NCBI RefSeq assembly: GCF_025127995.1
Contig: NZ_JAHLYP010000029.1
Span: 19,788-83,787 of the forward strand
Source: Synechococcus sp. CS-1332
GTDB lineage: Bacteria > Cyanobacteriota > Cyanobacteriia > PCC-6307 > Cyanobiaceae
Direction of reading: 5' to 3'
DNA length: 64,000 nucleotides
This document shows positions 28,507 to 37,187 of the stretch, in pieces. The notes under the pieces were generated by a model. It saw only the letters and a program-made list of their open reading frames with translations. It was not told the DNA's origin and searched no databases. Numbering within the stretch: the first letter of the stretch is position 1; the number at the start of each line of letters is the position of its first letter. Both the position numbers and the translations under genes were made by a program.

Positions 28507-29190
28507 TCAGCTGCGGAACAACCGCGAGTAGAGCTCAGCATGACCCAGCTGGGCCAGGCCGGCCCCCACCCCCCCGTTCCAGAGGGCTTCGGGATCGGCT
28601 TCCACCAGCACCGCAGCCCGCGAGGCGATGGTGGGCGCGAGGGCCAGCTGCAGCCGCTGGGCTTCGGTGGGGCCCAGGGGCACCAGCCGCACGGCGGCGC
28701 TGAGCTGGGTGGCAATCCAGCCATAGAGGTAGGCCTCCACCACCTCCTGGGGGGGGATCTCGAGGGCCAGACCTGCCCAGGCCCAGGCCGCTGGCCACGC
28801 CAGCCGCGGCGTGCGCCCCCCCGGCAGGGGCAGGCCCAGATCCGCCAGCAGCTGCAGCAGGGAGCGGCCCATCTGGCGTTGCTGGGCCCTCATCTCGGCC
28901 GCCTCCCGCTGGGCCAGCAGCCAGCCGTCCAGCTCCAGCACCACCTGCCAGGCAGGCCCGTCCGGTGTCTCACGCCAGGTGGCCAGGGCGTCCATCAGCC
29001 GGCCCAGGCTGGCGGCCTCGATCGTCAGGGCCCCGCGGTCCAGCTCCGCCTCCAGCCAGCGGCGCACGTTGGCGGCGTCCTGCAGTTGGCCCGCCTGCAC
29101 GAGCACCTCCAGGCCCTCGGAATAGCTGAAGGCCCCCACCGGCAGGGCGGGGCTGACCAGTTGGAAGAGGCGCAGCCGGGAGATGCTCAT
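28507..29190 (-). CDS. ureF: Urease accessory protein UreF
   Basis: A 227-residue all-helical UreF. The family opening [20 protein letters not shown] is present and the rest is leucine-rich amphipathic helices. UreF bridges UreD on the apo-urease and UreG, acting as checkpoint for nickel loading. The start ATG overlaps the ureE stop (ATGA, 29187-29190). The open frame upstream is antisense or out-of-frame sequence through ureE. A spacer of 155 bases without an obvious element separates it from the ureG start. Confidence 0.93.
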   Translation of the reverse strand: MSISRLRLFQLVSPALPVGAFSYSEGLEVLVQAGQLQDAANVRRWLEAELDRGALTIEAASLGRLMDALATWRETPDGPAWQVVLELDGWLLAQREAAEMRAQQRQMGRSLLQLLADLGLPLPGGRTPRLAWPAAWAWAGLALEIPPQEVVEAYLYGWIATQLSAAVRLVPLGPTEAQRLQLALAPTIASRAAVLVEADPEALWNGGVGAGLAQLGHAELYSRLFRS

Positions 29191-29708
29191 GGCTGGCCAT
29201 GGCGGTGGCCATGGGCGTGGACAGACGGTTCGTAGGCCCCAGGTTCCGGCAGAAAAGGCCCCATGATTCGCTCCACGGCCAGACCCCGTTGCCGCAGCAG
29301 ATCCTCGAGCACGTTGTCGATGCCCAGGCGCAGTTCGTCGCTGTGCAGTTCCATGGCCACGTGGCGGTTGCCCAGGTGATAAGCCGCCTGCAGCAGGGCC
29401 AGGGGATTGGCGGCCCGCACCACCATCAGCGGCTCGCTGGCGGCCTCCACCACCACCAGGGGCCCACCGCTCTCCGGTGCCAGCAGGTCGCCGGGCTCGA
29501 GGCCCGCTCCCCGGGGTAACTGCAACAGCAGGTCCCGTCCACAGGCGCTGCGGCGATGGCCCCGCAGGCTGGTGCGCTCGTCGGCCCGGAGCGGTAACCG
29601 CAACGGCGGGACCGGCCCCGAGACCTCCCCGTGGCGCAGGTGCCGCACCAGCACCAGGGGCACGGTGGCATCGGAAACCGTGGCATCGGAAACAGTGGGG
29701 GCGGGCAT
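29187..29708 (-). CDS. ureE: Urease nickel chaperone UreE
   Basis: A 173-residue UreE. The C-terminal metal-binding domain has GNRHVAMELH with the conserved histidine at the dimer interface, and the protein ends in a short His-rich tail [10 protein letters not shown] that would bind extra nickel. The N-terminal peptide-binding domain is recognisable from LPLRADERTSLRG onward. Before it, residues 6-15 are a duplicated SDATV encoded by a 15-base tandem repeat. It is the first gene of the minus-strand urease operon and is divergent from ureD across 110 bases. Confidence 0.92.
   Translation of the reverse strand: MPAPTVSDATVSDATVPLVLVRHLRHGEVSGPVPPLRLPLRADERTSLRGHRRSACGRDLLLQLPRGAGLEPGDLLAPESGGPLVVVEAASEPLMVVRAANPLALLQAAYHLGNRHVAMELHSDELRLGIDNVLEDLLRQRGLAVERIMGPFLPEPGAYEPSVHAHGHRHGQP
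29665..29694. repeat. 15-base tandem repeat in the 5' end of ureE
   Basis: Two direct copies of GTGGCATCGGAAAC plus one base (29665-29679 and 29680-29694) differ only in the last base. They encode the repeated SDATV in the UreE N-terminus, in frame, and could vary in copy number. Confidence 0.75.
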
Positions 29709-29818
29709 GGACCAGGCCAGCGGGCGACGGTGGGCCGTCCACCCTGGCCAGCCGCTGGCGGGCGGCCCTGTGTTGACCGCTACCGAATCCAGGCCCTCAG
29801 GGCCCCAGCATCACCGCC

Positions 29819-30733
29819 ATGCAGCTCACTGCTCCTGCTCCCTGGAGAGCCCAGGCCCGGCTTCGTTTCCAGACCAGCGACGGCGCGGACGGTTCCACCC
29901 GGCATCAGGGCGGAGCAACAGCGCCGCTGAAGATCCAGCGGTCCTTCGCCGCCGCCGATGGCCGCTGCGAACTGCCCCTGCTGCACACCGGCGGGGGCCT
30001 GGTGGGGGGGGATGAACTGGCCATCGACGCCGACCTCGGCGTCGGCAGCCGGGCCCTGATCACCAGCGTGGCGGCCCAGAAGGTCTACGGGACCGTGGGC
30101 CGCTCCCGGCGGGTCCCCGCCGGCAGCTGGACCCATCAGACGCTCGACTTCCGTCTCGCCGCGGCGGCCGATCTGGAATGGCTTCCCCAGGAACTGGTGG
30201 TCTTCAGGGACGGCCTGTTCCAGCAGATCTGCCGGGTGGAGCTGGCCGAAGGGGCCAGCTGGCTGGGGGCGGAGGTGGTGCGGCTGGGGCGTAGCGCCGA
30301 TGGCGAGACGCTCGGCTCCGGCCGCTGGCGCTCGTTGCTGGAGATCCGGCGGGAGGGGCAGTGGGAGCTGGTGGACCGGCTTGAGCTGGGCGGTGAGAGC
30401 CTGGAGAGCCCCCACGGCCTGGGGGGGCAGCCGGTGTTCGCCAGCCTGGTGTGGGCCGCCCCCGGGCCGGTGGGCGAGCCCCTGCTGGAGGCCTGCCGGG
30501 CCGAGCGGCACGGGTTGGAGGGGGAGATGGCCTGCGGCCGGCTGGAGCGGGGGCTCGTGGCCCGCTACCGGGGTCGCTCCACCCAGGCCGCCCGCTTCTG
30601 GTTCACGCGGATCTGGGCCCGGATCCGGGCCGAACGGGGGCTGGCGGCTCCAGTGTTGCCACGGGTGTGGCCGTTCCAGGAACAGCCCCTCGACCAGGAA
30701 CCGCCGCTGGCGACCCCAGCGCGAAGCTGGTGA
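29819..30733 (+). CDS. ureD: Urease accessory protein UreD
   Basis: A 304-residue UreD (UreH). Diagnostic stretches are LLHTGGGLVGGDELAIDADL, ALITSVAAQKVYG, and LEWLPQELVVFRDGLFQQ, all strands of its beta-helical fold. It binds the urease apoprotein and recruits UreF and UreG for nickel insertion. It opens the plus-strand urease operon. The 110-base divergent spacer contains a small GGCCC-TCA-GGGCC hairpin (29792-29804) and no clear promoter. In related genomes ureA usually follows ureD directly; here a beta-lactamase-like gene intervenes. Confidence 0.93.
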   Translation: MQLTAPAPWRAQARLRFQTSDGADGSTRHQGGATAPLKIQRSFAAADGRCELPLLHTGGGLVGGDELAIDADLGVGSRALITSVAAQKVYGTVGRSRRVPAGSWTHQTLDFRLAAAADLEWLPQELVVFRDGLFQQICRVELAEGASWLGAEVVRLGRSADGETLGSGRWRSLLEIRREGQWELVDRLELGGESLESPHGLGGQPVFASLVWAAPGPVGEPLLEACRAERHGLEGEMACGRLERGLVARYRGRSTQAARFWFTRIWARIRAERGLAAPVLPRVWPFQEQPLDQEPPLATPARSW

Positions 30734-30789
30734 CCCCGAACAGGCGCTGCAGCACCAGGCCTAGCTTTCTCCGAGTTGCCGGCGTTGCC

Positions 30790-32370
30790 GTGGCCCCAAG
30801 CGTCCAGCGCCGCCCTGGGGCGGCCGCCCTGGTTCTGGGCCTGGCCCTGGCGCTCCGGCCCCCGGGTGCCGCACGCAGCGCCGAGGCACCGTCGGGGCCC
30901 CCGCCACCGCCGCGCCAGGTCACGGCGGAGGGCCTGGCCGCGGCCCTGCCCCGACTCGATGCCCTGGCCACGGAGATGCTCGGCCGCACCGGTGTCCCGG
31001 GTCTGGCCATCGTGGTGGTGCACGCCGACCGGTTGGTGTTCCTCAAGGGCTACGGGGTGCGGCGGGTGGGTGAGCCCGGCGCGGTGGATGCCGACACCCT
31101 CTTCCAGCTGGCGTCGCTCTCGAAACCGATCGCCTCCACGCTGGTGGCCGGACTGGTGGGCGACGGGCGCGTGGGCTGGGACGACCCGGTGCTGCGCACC
31201 CTTCCCCAGGCCCGGATCGGTCCGCCGGCCATCGCCGCCGCTGTGACCATCCGCGATCTGCTGGCCCACCGCAGCGGCCTGCCCGACCACGCCGGCGATC
31301 ACCTCGAGGACCTGGGCTTCGATCGGGCCACGATCCTGGAGCGGCTGCGGTTGCTGCCCACCGGCAACCGCTTCCGCGCCGACTACGCCTACACCAACTT
31401 CGGCTTCACCGCCGGCGCCGTGGCCGCCGCCAACGCCGTCGGCCTGCCCTGGGAGCAACTATCCAGCGAACGGCTCTACAAGCCCCTGGGCATGACCCGC
31501 ACCAGCTCCCGCCACGCTGATGTCGTGGCCGCCACCAACCACGCGTCCCTGCACGTGCCGGAGGGGGGCCGCTGGGTGGCCCGATACCAGCGGGATGCCG
31601 ATGCCCAGGCCCCCGCCGGCGGGGTGAGCTCCAGCGTCCGGGATCTGGGCCAGTGGCTGCGTCTGCAGCTGGCCGGCGGCCGCCTGGATGGCCGTGCGGT
31701 GGTGGACACCGCTGCCCTGGCGGAGACCCACCGGCCCCAGATCGTCAGCCAGCAGCCCCGCGATCCTTCCGCCGACCGGGCCGGCTTCTACGGGCTGGGC
31801 TGGAACGTGAGTTACACCGACCGGGGCACGGTGCTGCTGGGCCATTCGGGCGCCTTCGACCTCGGCGCCGCCACGGCCGTCTACCTGCTGCCGGCGGAAT
31901 CCCTCGGCATCGTCGTGCTCTCCAACAGCCAGCCGCTGGGGGTGCCGGAGGCCCTGAGCCTCAGCTTCCTCGACCTGGCCACCACCGGAGCGGTGAAGCG
32001 CGACTACCTCACCGCCATTCGCCCCCTGTTCCAGGGCATGGAGCAGCAGGACTACCCCATGGTGGTCACCCCGGCCCGGCCCCTGCCGGCCCGCCCCGCC
32101 GACGCCTACATCGGCAGCTACGCCAATGCCTACGTGGGCCCAATTGCGGTGGTGCGTCGCGGGGACGGGCTCGAGCTGCAGCTGGGGCCCCGCCTCACCT
32201 CCTTCCCCCTCCTCCCGGTGAGCGGCGACACCTTCCGCTACCAGCCCCCCGGCGAGAACGCCTACGGCCCCAGCGCCGTCAGCTTCACGGTCGGCCCTGA
32301 CGGCCGGGCCACGGCGGTGCGGATCGACAACCTCAACCTCAACGGCCAGGGGGTGCTCCAGCGGCGTTGA
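30790..32370 (+). CDS. Exported beta-lactamase-like serine hydrolase
   Basis: A 526-residue protein with an N-terminal hydrophobic signal sequence (residues about 8-30, ending in an Ala-rich region). The catalytic domain is of the class C beta-lactamase/penicillin-binding-protein type: SLSKP is the Ser-x-x-Lys active site, YTN within DYAYTNFGF is the Tyr-x-Asn element, and GHSGAF stands in for the Lys-Thr-Gly box. A C-terminal domain of about 130 residues follows, as in many esterase-like members. It may be a peptidase or esterase acting on cell-wall material in the periplasm; the substrate is unknown. The GTG at 30790 is chosen for the signal. It sits between ureD and ureA. Confidence 0.8.
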   Translation: MAPSVQRRPGAAALVLGLALALRPPGAARSAEAPSGPPPPPRQVTAEGLAAALPRLDALATEMLGRTGVPGLAIVVVHADRLVFLKGYGVRRVGEPGAVDADTLFQLASLSKPIASTLVAGLVGDGRVGWDDPVLRTLPQARIGPPAIAAAVTIRDLLAHRSGLPDHAGDHLEDLGFDRATILERLRLLPTGNRFRADYAYTNFGFTAGAVAAANAVGLPWEQLSSERLYKPLGMTRTSSRHADVVAATNHASLHVPEGGRWVARYQRDADAQAPAGGVSSSVRDLGQWLRLQLAGGRLDGRAVVDTAALAETHRPQIVSQQPRDPSADRAGFYGLGWNVSYTDRGTVLLGHSGAFDLGAATAVYLLPAESLGIVVLSNSQPLGVPEALSLSFLDLATTGAVKRDYLTAIRPLFQGMEQQDYPMVVTPARPLPARPADAYIGSYANAYVGPIAVVRRGDGLELQLGPRLTSFPLLPVSGDTFRYQPPGENAYGPSAVSFTVGPDGRATAVRIDNLNLNGQGVLQRR

Positions 32371-32448
32371 TCCAGGCACCGAACGTTCCTTGTGAACCTG
32401 ACCCGGTGCCGGACCGCTGCGAGAGTGGCTCCGGCCAGCGCCGCCTGC

Positions 32449-32751
32449 ATGAACCTCACCCCCCAGGAGAAAGACAAGCTGTTGATCGTCACCGCCGCTC
32501 TCCTGGCGGAACGGCGGCTCGGCCGGGGCCTCAAGCTCAACCACCCTGAAGCCGTGGCCTGGCTGAGTTTCCAGGTGATCGAAGGGGCCCGCGATGGCCG
32601 CAGCGTGGCGGAGCTGATGCGGGAGGGCAGCACCTGGCTGCGCCGGGACCAGGTGATGGAGGGGGTGCCCGAGCTGATCCCCGACGTGCAGATCGAGGCG
32701 ATGTTCCCTGACGGCACCAAGCTCGTCACCCTTCACGAACCGATCCGCTGA
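32449..32751 (+). CDS. ureA: Urease gamma subunit
   Basis: A 100-residue urease gamma chain of standard length. It starts [20 protein letters not shown] and includes [21 protein letters not shown] and the closing LVTLHEPI, all conserved. With UreB and UreC it forms the (alpha-beta-gamma)3 urease. The ATG at 32449 is supported by homology. A GTG 57 bases upstream, in frame, begins a nearly identical MNLT sequence but adds residues foreign to the family. The spacing to ureB is 19 bases. Confidence 0.96.
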   Translation: MNLTPQEKDKLLIVTAALLAERRLGRGLKLNHPEAVAWLSFQVIEGARDGRSVAELMREGSTWLRRDQVMEGVPELIPDVQIEAMFPDGTKLVTLHEPIR

Positions 32752-32770
32752 CCCCCACCCCACCACAGCC

Positions 32771-33088
32771 ATGGCCCCCCTGATCCCCGGCGAGCTGATC
32801 CCTGAACCGGGAACCCTCGTGCTCAACGCCGGCCGCCCCGTCACCACCCTCTCGGTGTCCAACAGCGGCGACCGCCCCGTGCAGGTGGGCTCCCACTTCC
32901 ATTTCCACGAGGCCAACGACGCCCTCCACTTCGACCGCGAGGCCGCCCGGGGACTGCGGTTGGATATCCCGGCGGGCACCGCCATCCGCTTCGAGCCCGG
33001 CGACACCCGCCAGGTGGATCTGGTGCCCTACGTCGGCGACCGTCGCGTCTTCGGTTTCAACGGTCTGGTGAACGGCCCCCTCGACTAG
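32771..33088 (+). CDS. ureB: Urease beta subunit
   Basis: A 105-residue urease beta chain. [19 protein letters not shown], the [11 protein letters not shown] histidine-rich strand, and the ending FGFNGLVNG are all family-typical. It packs against UreC in the trimeric enzyme. It follows ureA by 19 bases and precedes ureC by 45 bases, a C-rich spacer without an apparent secondary structure. Confidence 0.96.
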   Translation: MAPLIPGELIPEPGTLVLNAGRPVTTLSVSNSGDRPVQVGSHFHFHEANDALHFDREAARGLRLDIPAGTAIRFEPGDTRQVDLVPYVGDRRVFGFNGLVNGPLD

Positions 33089-33133
33089 GCCCGCCCCCGC
33101 CCCCTCCTTCGCCCCCTCCCCTCACCTCCGGCC

Positions 33134-34858
33134 ATGCCGTACCGCATCGACCGCCGCGCCTACGCCGAGACCTACGGCCCCACCACCGGTGACCGACTGC
33201 GGCTGGCGGACACGGACCTGATCCTGGAGGTGGAGAGCGACTGCACCACCTACGGCGATGAGGTGAAGTTCGGCGGCGGCAAGGTGATCCGGGACGGCAT
33301 GGGCCAGGCCCAGACCTCCCGGGCTGAGGGGGCCGTGGACACGGTGATCACCAATGCCCTGATCCTCGACTGGTGGGGCATCGTCAAGGCCGATATCGGC
33401 CTGCGGGACGGCCGCATCTGTGCCATCGGCAAGGCGGGCAACCCCGACATCACCGATGGGGTCACGATCGTGGTGGGACCTGGCACCGAGGCCATCGCCG
33501 GCGAGGGCCACATCATCACCGCCGGGGCGATCGACACCCATATCCACTTCATCTGTCCCCAGCAGATCGAAACCGCCCTGGCCAGCGGCGTCACCACCCT
33601 GCTGGGCGGCGGCACCGGCCCGGCCACCGGCACCAATGCCACCACCTGCACCCCCGGCGCCTTCCACCTGGCCCGCATGCTCCAGGCCGCCGAGGGGCTG
33701 CCGATCAACCTGGGCTTCTACGGCAAGGGCAACGCCAGCACGCCCGCCGCGCTCGAGGAGCAGATCCGCGCCGGCGCCTGCGGTCTGAAGCTGCACGAGG
33801 ACTGGGGCACCACCCCGGCCGCCATCGACTGCTGCCTGACGGTGGCCGACCGCTTCGATGTGCAGGTCTGCATCCATTCCGACACCCTCAACGAGGCGGG
33901 CTTCGTGGAGGACACGATCCGGGCCATCGGCGGCCGCACCATCCACACCTTCCACACCGAGGGGGCCGGCGGCGGCCACGCCCCCGACATCATCCGCATC
34001 TGCGGCGAGCCCAATGTGCTGCCCAGTTCCACCAACCCCACCAAGCCTTACACCGTCAACACCCTCGAGGAGCACCTCGACATGCTGATGGTGTGCCACC
34101 ACCTCGATCCCCGCATCCCGGAGGACGTGGCCTTCGCCGAATCCCGCATCCGCCGCGAGACGATCGCCGCCGAGGACATCCTTCACGACCTGGGCGCCTT
34201 CAGCATCATCGCCAGCGATTCCCAGGCGATGGGCCGGGTGGGCGAGGTGATCACCCGCACCTTCCAGACGGCCCACAAGATGAAGGTGCAGCGTGGTTTC
34301 CTCCCCGAGGACGCCGCCGGTCCCCGCGGCGGCCGCAATGACAACACCCGCCTGAAGCGCTACATCGCCAAGTTCACGATCAATCCCGCCATCGCCCATG
34401 GCCTCGACAGCCAGGTGGGATCGGTGGAGGTGGGCAAGCTGGCCGATCTGGTGCTGTGGAAGCCGGGTTTCTTCGGTGTCAAGCCGGAGCTGGTGATCAA
34501 GGGGGGCTCGATCGTCTGGGCCCAGATGGGCGATGCCAACGCCTCGATCCCCACGCCGGGGCCCGTGCATGGCCGGCCGATGTTCGCCGCCTATGGCGGT
34601 TCGCTGGCCGGCAGCTGCCTCAACTTCGTCAGCCAGGCCGCGCTCGACGCCGATCTGCCCAGCAGCCTCGGCCTGAAGCGGGCCTGCGTGCCGGTGGTCC
34701 AGACCCGGGGCATCGGCAAGGCCCAGATGCGCAACAACACCGCCCTGCCCAAGGTGGAGGTGGATCCCCAGACCTACGAGGTCTTCGCCGACGGGGAGCT
34801 GCTCACATGCGAGCCGGCGGAGGTGCTGCCCATGGCCCAGCGCTACTTCCTGCTGTAG
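33134..34858 (+). CDS. ureC: Urease alpha (catalytic) subunit
   Basis: A 574-residue nickel amidohydrolase hydrolysing urea to ammonia and carbamate. The nickel ligands are intact: the HIH at residues 136-138, the carbamylated Lys219 in KLHEDWG, and further histidines in CIHSD and [11 protein letters not shown]. The mobile flap MVCHHLD places the conserved cysteine at 321 and the catalytic histidine next to it. All of this says it is an active urease. It is the last gene of the ureD operon and overlaps the HpsJ-like gene tail to tail by 16 bases. Confidence 0.97.
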   Translation: MPYRIDRRAYAETYGPTTGDRLRLADTDLILEVESDCTTYGDEVKFGGGKVIRDGMGQAQTSRAEGAVDTVITNALILDWWGIVKADIGLRDGRICAIGKAGNPDITDGVTIVVGPGTEAIAGEGHIITAGAIDTHIHFICPQQIETALASGVTTLLGGGTGPATGTNATTCTPGAFHLARMLQAAEGLPINLGFYGKGNASTPAALEEQIRAGACGLKLHEDWGTTPAAIDCCLTVADRFDVQVCIHSDTLNEAGFVEDTIRAIGGRTIHTFHTEGAGGGHAPDIIRICGEPNVLPSSTNPTKPYTVNTLEEHLDMLMVCHHLDPRIPEDVAFAESRIRRETIAAEDILHDLGAFSIIASDSQAMGRVGEVITRTFQTAHKMKVQRGFLPEDAAGPRGGRNDNTRLKRYIAKFTINPAIAHGLDSQVGSVEVGKLADLVLWKPGFFGVKPELVIKGGSIVWAQMGDANASIPTPGPVHGRPMFAAYGGSLAGSCLNFVSQAALDADLPSSLGLKRACVPVVQTRGIGKAQMRNNTALPKVEVDPQTYEVFADGELLTCEPAEVLPMAQRYFLL

Positions 34859-35628
34859 CGGCGCCGGCGGACCGACCTCCAGACCATGAGCAGGCGCGTC
34901 AGCAGGGTGCGGCTGCTGGTTCGGCCCTGGGCGCCGGCGGCGAAGGCCACCGCCATGAGCAGGGCCGAGCCGTTCAGGCGCAGGCCATCGCGCAGGGCCG
35001 CCCAGACCAGGGGAGACAGGGGGGTGGCCTGCTCGATGTTGGCGGGCATGGCCGCCTCGGCCTGGCGCAGGGCGGCCAGCAGGTCCTGGCGCAGCCGGGG
35101 CATCGGTTTGGCCAGATCGGCGGCCGTGAGGGCCGGCCCATTGACCGCCGCCAGTTGCCGCTGCAGGCTGAGGGCATCAGGGGCCGAGCGGATCAGGGCC
35201 GCGAAGCCGCTGAACTGATCGCTGACCAGGCGCCGCTGCTGGGCCTGCAGGGCGGCGCGGTCGCTGAACTGCCGCACGGTGACGGAGAGCTGCAGCGGGA
35301 TGAGCAGCAGGTACAGAAATGTGATCAGCACCGCCCAGCGCCGCAGCCGCTGGCGCAACTGGAAGAGCTCCAGGCGTTCCGGCTCCACGTGGGTCGCCAG
35401 GTGCACGAGAACGAAACCCACAAGGGGGAATCCGGAATTGCCGATCACCAGTTCGATGAAGCGTTGCTGCCAGTCGCGTTGCAGCACTTGAATGGGAAGA
35501 GCGCCGGCGACCACAGCCAGCACGAAGAGGCCCACCAGGGCCAGGGCCGCGGCGAGCAGGATCGAAGCCAGCGATGACAGTGGGCCCGACGGCCCCCCGT
35601 TCTCAAGCCTGGAATCCGTCGCGATCAC
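34843..35628 (-). CDS. HpsJ-like membrane protein
   Basis: A 261-residue membrane protein with hydrophobic segments at about residues 20-45, 62-80, 92-112 and 215-235, and a coiled, Gln/Ala-rich middle. The phrase [20 protein letters not shown] closely resembles the N-terminal region of HpsJ-family proteins, first described in hormogonium polysaccharide secretion and, as I recall, also found next to cyanobacterial exosortases. The neighbour upstream is a PEP-CTERM protein, which fits. The start is a GTG overlapping the end of that gene by 26 bases. It overlaps ureC at its 3' end. The function is inferred from family and context only. Confidence 0.65.
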   Translation of the reverse strand: MIATDSRLENGGPSGPLSSLASILLAAALALVGLFVLAVVAGALPIQVLQRDWQQRFIELVIGNSGFPLVGFVLVHLATHVEPERLELFQLRQRLRRWAVLITFLYLLLIPLQLSVTVRQFSDRAALQAQQRRLVSDQFSGFAALIRSAPDALSLQRQLAAVNGPALTAADLAKPMPRLRQDLLAALRQAEAAMPANIEQATPLSPLVWAALRDGLRLNGSALLMAVAFAAGAQGRTSSRTLLTRLLMVWRSVRRRRYSRK

Positions 35629-36394
35629 ATGGGGAAGCGGCGGGAGCTGCGTGGCTCAGGCGGGAACGCAGCCGGCGGCTCCAGCCAAAGGCCGCCAGGG
35701 CTCCGAGCAGGGGCAGTGGACCGGGAACGCTGGACGGGGCTGGTGGTTCCGCCAGCGCCCGCACCACCAGCCCATTGAGCAGCGCCTCAGTGGAACTGGT
35801 GCCACGGCCGCCGCCGGTGCCGGTGATCGTGAGGATCTGGTTGGCCTGAACGATGAAAGGGTTGGAGAAGGCGTAGTTGATGTTGATTTGTTTGTCGAAC
35901 AGGGTTTCAGTGGACACCACCGGGCTGTTGGGATCGACCCATGTGAGCAGGGGATTTCCCAGGCCCACCCGCAGGTTGCCGTAGCGATAGCTGAGCAGTT
36001 CCACCTGCTGGTCGAAGAACAGCTCGATGGAATCCTGGTTGGCCACGCCCGTTCCGTTGCCGGGGTTGCGGCGTCCGCAGTTGGTCCGGCCGACGTCGTT
36101 GAGGCCTGCCCCACCGGCTTTGTAGATGCAGAGGCCGTCGCCGGTCGCACTCACTGGCTTGGCGTTGCCGTTGGGTCGCAGGGCGTTCTGAAAGACCAGG
36201 TTCAGGGTCTGGCCGTCGGCGGTGGCGGTGAAGGTCTTGTTGGGCGAGGCCAGAGGGCCGGCGGGGCTGGCGGTGGCGCTGCCGAGGTTGAAGCTGAAGG
36301 TGGTGCCGATGGCCTGCCCCGGTGCCGGCGCCAGGGCCGCTGCAAAAAAGGAAGCGGCGACGAGGCCTGCCTCGGGTGTCGGCATACGGGCCAA
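35603..36394 (-). CDS. Secreted PEP-CTERM sorting-domain protein
   Basis: A 263-residue protein with a signal peptide (hydrophobic run to about residue 28) and a C-terminal sorting signal: SVPGPLPLLGALAAFGWSRR is the cyanobacterial PEP-CTERM pattern, a Val-Pro-Gly-Pro motif, a hydrophobic helix and a basic cluster. An exosortase would cleave at the motif and anchor or release the protein outside. The middle is beta-rich and low in lysine, with two cysteines (LCIY, TNCG). No enzyme domain is seen. The next gene on the strand is HpsJ-like, consistent with an exosortase-linked surface system. The exosortase gene is not in the window. Confidence 0.8.
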   Translation of the reverse strand: MARMPTPEAGLVAASFFAAALAPAPGQAIGTTFSFNLGSATASPAGPLASPNKTFTATADGQTLNLVFQNALRPNGNAKPVSATGDGLCIYKAGGAGLNDVGRTNCGRRNPGNGTGVANQDSIELFFDQQVELLSYRYGNLRVGLGNPLLTWVDPNSPVVSTETLFDKQININYAFSNPFIVQANQILTITGTGGGRGTSSTEALLNGLVVRALAEPPAPSSVPGPLPLLGALAAFGWSRRLRSRLSHAAPAASPCDRDGFQA

Positions 36395-36462
36395 GGGGCT
36401 GCACTCTGGATTAATGCCCAGAGACTAGTGAACTCCCGCCTGTGCGCCACACCGTTGTCGGC

Positions 36463-36954
36463 TCAAGACAGCGCCAGTTCCCGCTCTTCCGCCAGGGCCC
36501 AGTCTTCCTGGTTGGGATCCCGGCGCAGGTTGCGCCGCTCCAGCGACAGCACCGGCACCTCCTTCAGGGGCGTGGCGAACGCCACACCGAAGGTGAGGGC
36601 GAAGTGGGCCCGGGTGAGCCAGCGCAACTCGGCCTGCAGACGCAGCATCCCGAAGCCGGGATGGGCGCGCAGATCCATCAGCAGCCACTGCCCCATCTCC
36701 AGGGACTGCTCCTCGGAGGCGATCAGGCACATACCGCCCTCTCCCACGTCGACGATGTCGGCGAGGAACCAGCGGCCAAAGGGTTTGCGATCGTCATCAA
36801 GGCGCCGCACGGCGATGCTGCGGCCGCCCTCAAAGCTGTGACGCCCATAGGCGCGTAGATCCCTGCGGCTGCCGTTCCATCCCATGTCACGCACCTGGAC
36901 GACCGATGCGCACGGTGCTCTGGTTGGCTTAGGCCCGGTCTTATTGGTCGGCAT
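36463..36954 (-). CDS. PilZ-domain protein
   Basis: A 163-residue protein (140 if the ATG at 36885 is used). An arginine pair in GSRRDLR and the DVGEGGMCL segment match the PilZ cyclic-di-GMP binding motifs RxxxR and D/NxSxxG approximately (Gly-Glu-Gly here). Strands with alternating hydrophobics follow, as expected of the PilZ barrel. It may respond to the cyclic di-GMP made by the cyclases in this window; since the glycine motif deviates, binding is not certain. It is divergent from the ATP-grasp gene, across a 233-base spacer. Confidence 0.7.
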   Translation of the reverse strand: MPTNKTGPKPTRAPCASVVQVRDMGWNGSRRDLRAYGRHSFEGGRSIAVRRLDDDRKPFGRWFLADIVDVGEGGMCLIASEEQSLEMGQWLLMDLRAHPGFGMLRLQAELRWLTRAHFALTFGVAFATPLKEVPVLSLERRNLRRDPNQEDWALAEERELALS

Positions 36955-37187
36955 CGGCGTGGCACTTCCCTATGTGTCCATACTGAACCCTCTGGGTCCC
37001 ACAGGGAACGGTGCTTATAAAAACGCTATTCGTATGAAGCGGTAAGTTTCTCTAGACTGGCTCGACAGGCTGCTCTGCGAGGGTTGACGGAAGCCATCCG
37101 TCGGCAGCGCCCCTGGTTTTCGTAACAACGGCAACGGGTGGCCACCCCGGCGGCACTGCAGGATCCAACTGCGTGGAAGGGTCTGGA
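36955..37187. promoter_or_regulatory. Divergent spacer with an AT-rich promoter-like patch
   Basis: Between the PilZ gene and the ATP-grasp gene is a patch that stands out as AT-rich, with TATAAA at 37016-37021 on the plus strand (TTATAA on the minus strand). I find no good -35 hexamer at standard spacing for either direction. A purine-rich GGAAGG lies just before the ATG at 37188. A promoter here is likely but not defined. Confidence 0.4.

Noticed and set aside
28352..28507. A 52-codon in-frame extension upstream of ureG, reaching the ureF stop.
   Set aside because: UreG homologues begin at the ATG at 28351, and the extension has no similarity to the family; it remains open only because stops are rare in GC-rich sequence.
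32762..33133. C-rich stretches between the urease structural genes as possible regulatory elements.
   Set aside because: They form no stable inverted repeat and look like ordinary spacer in a GC-rich operon.
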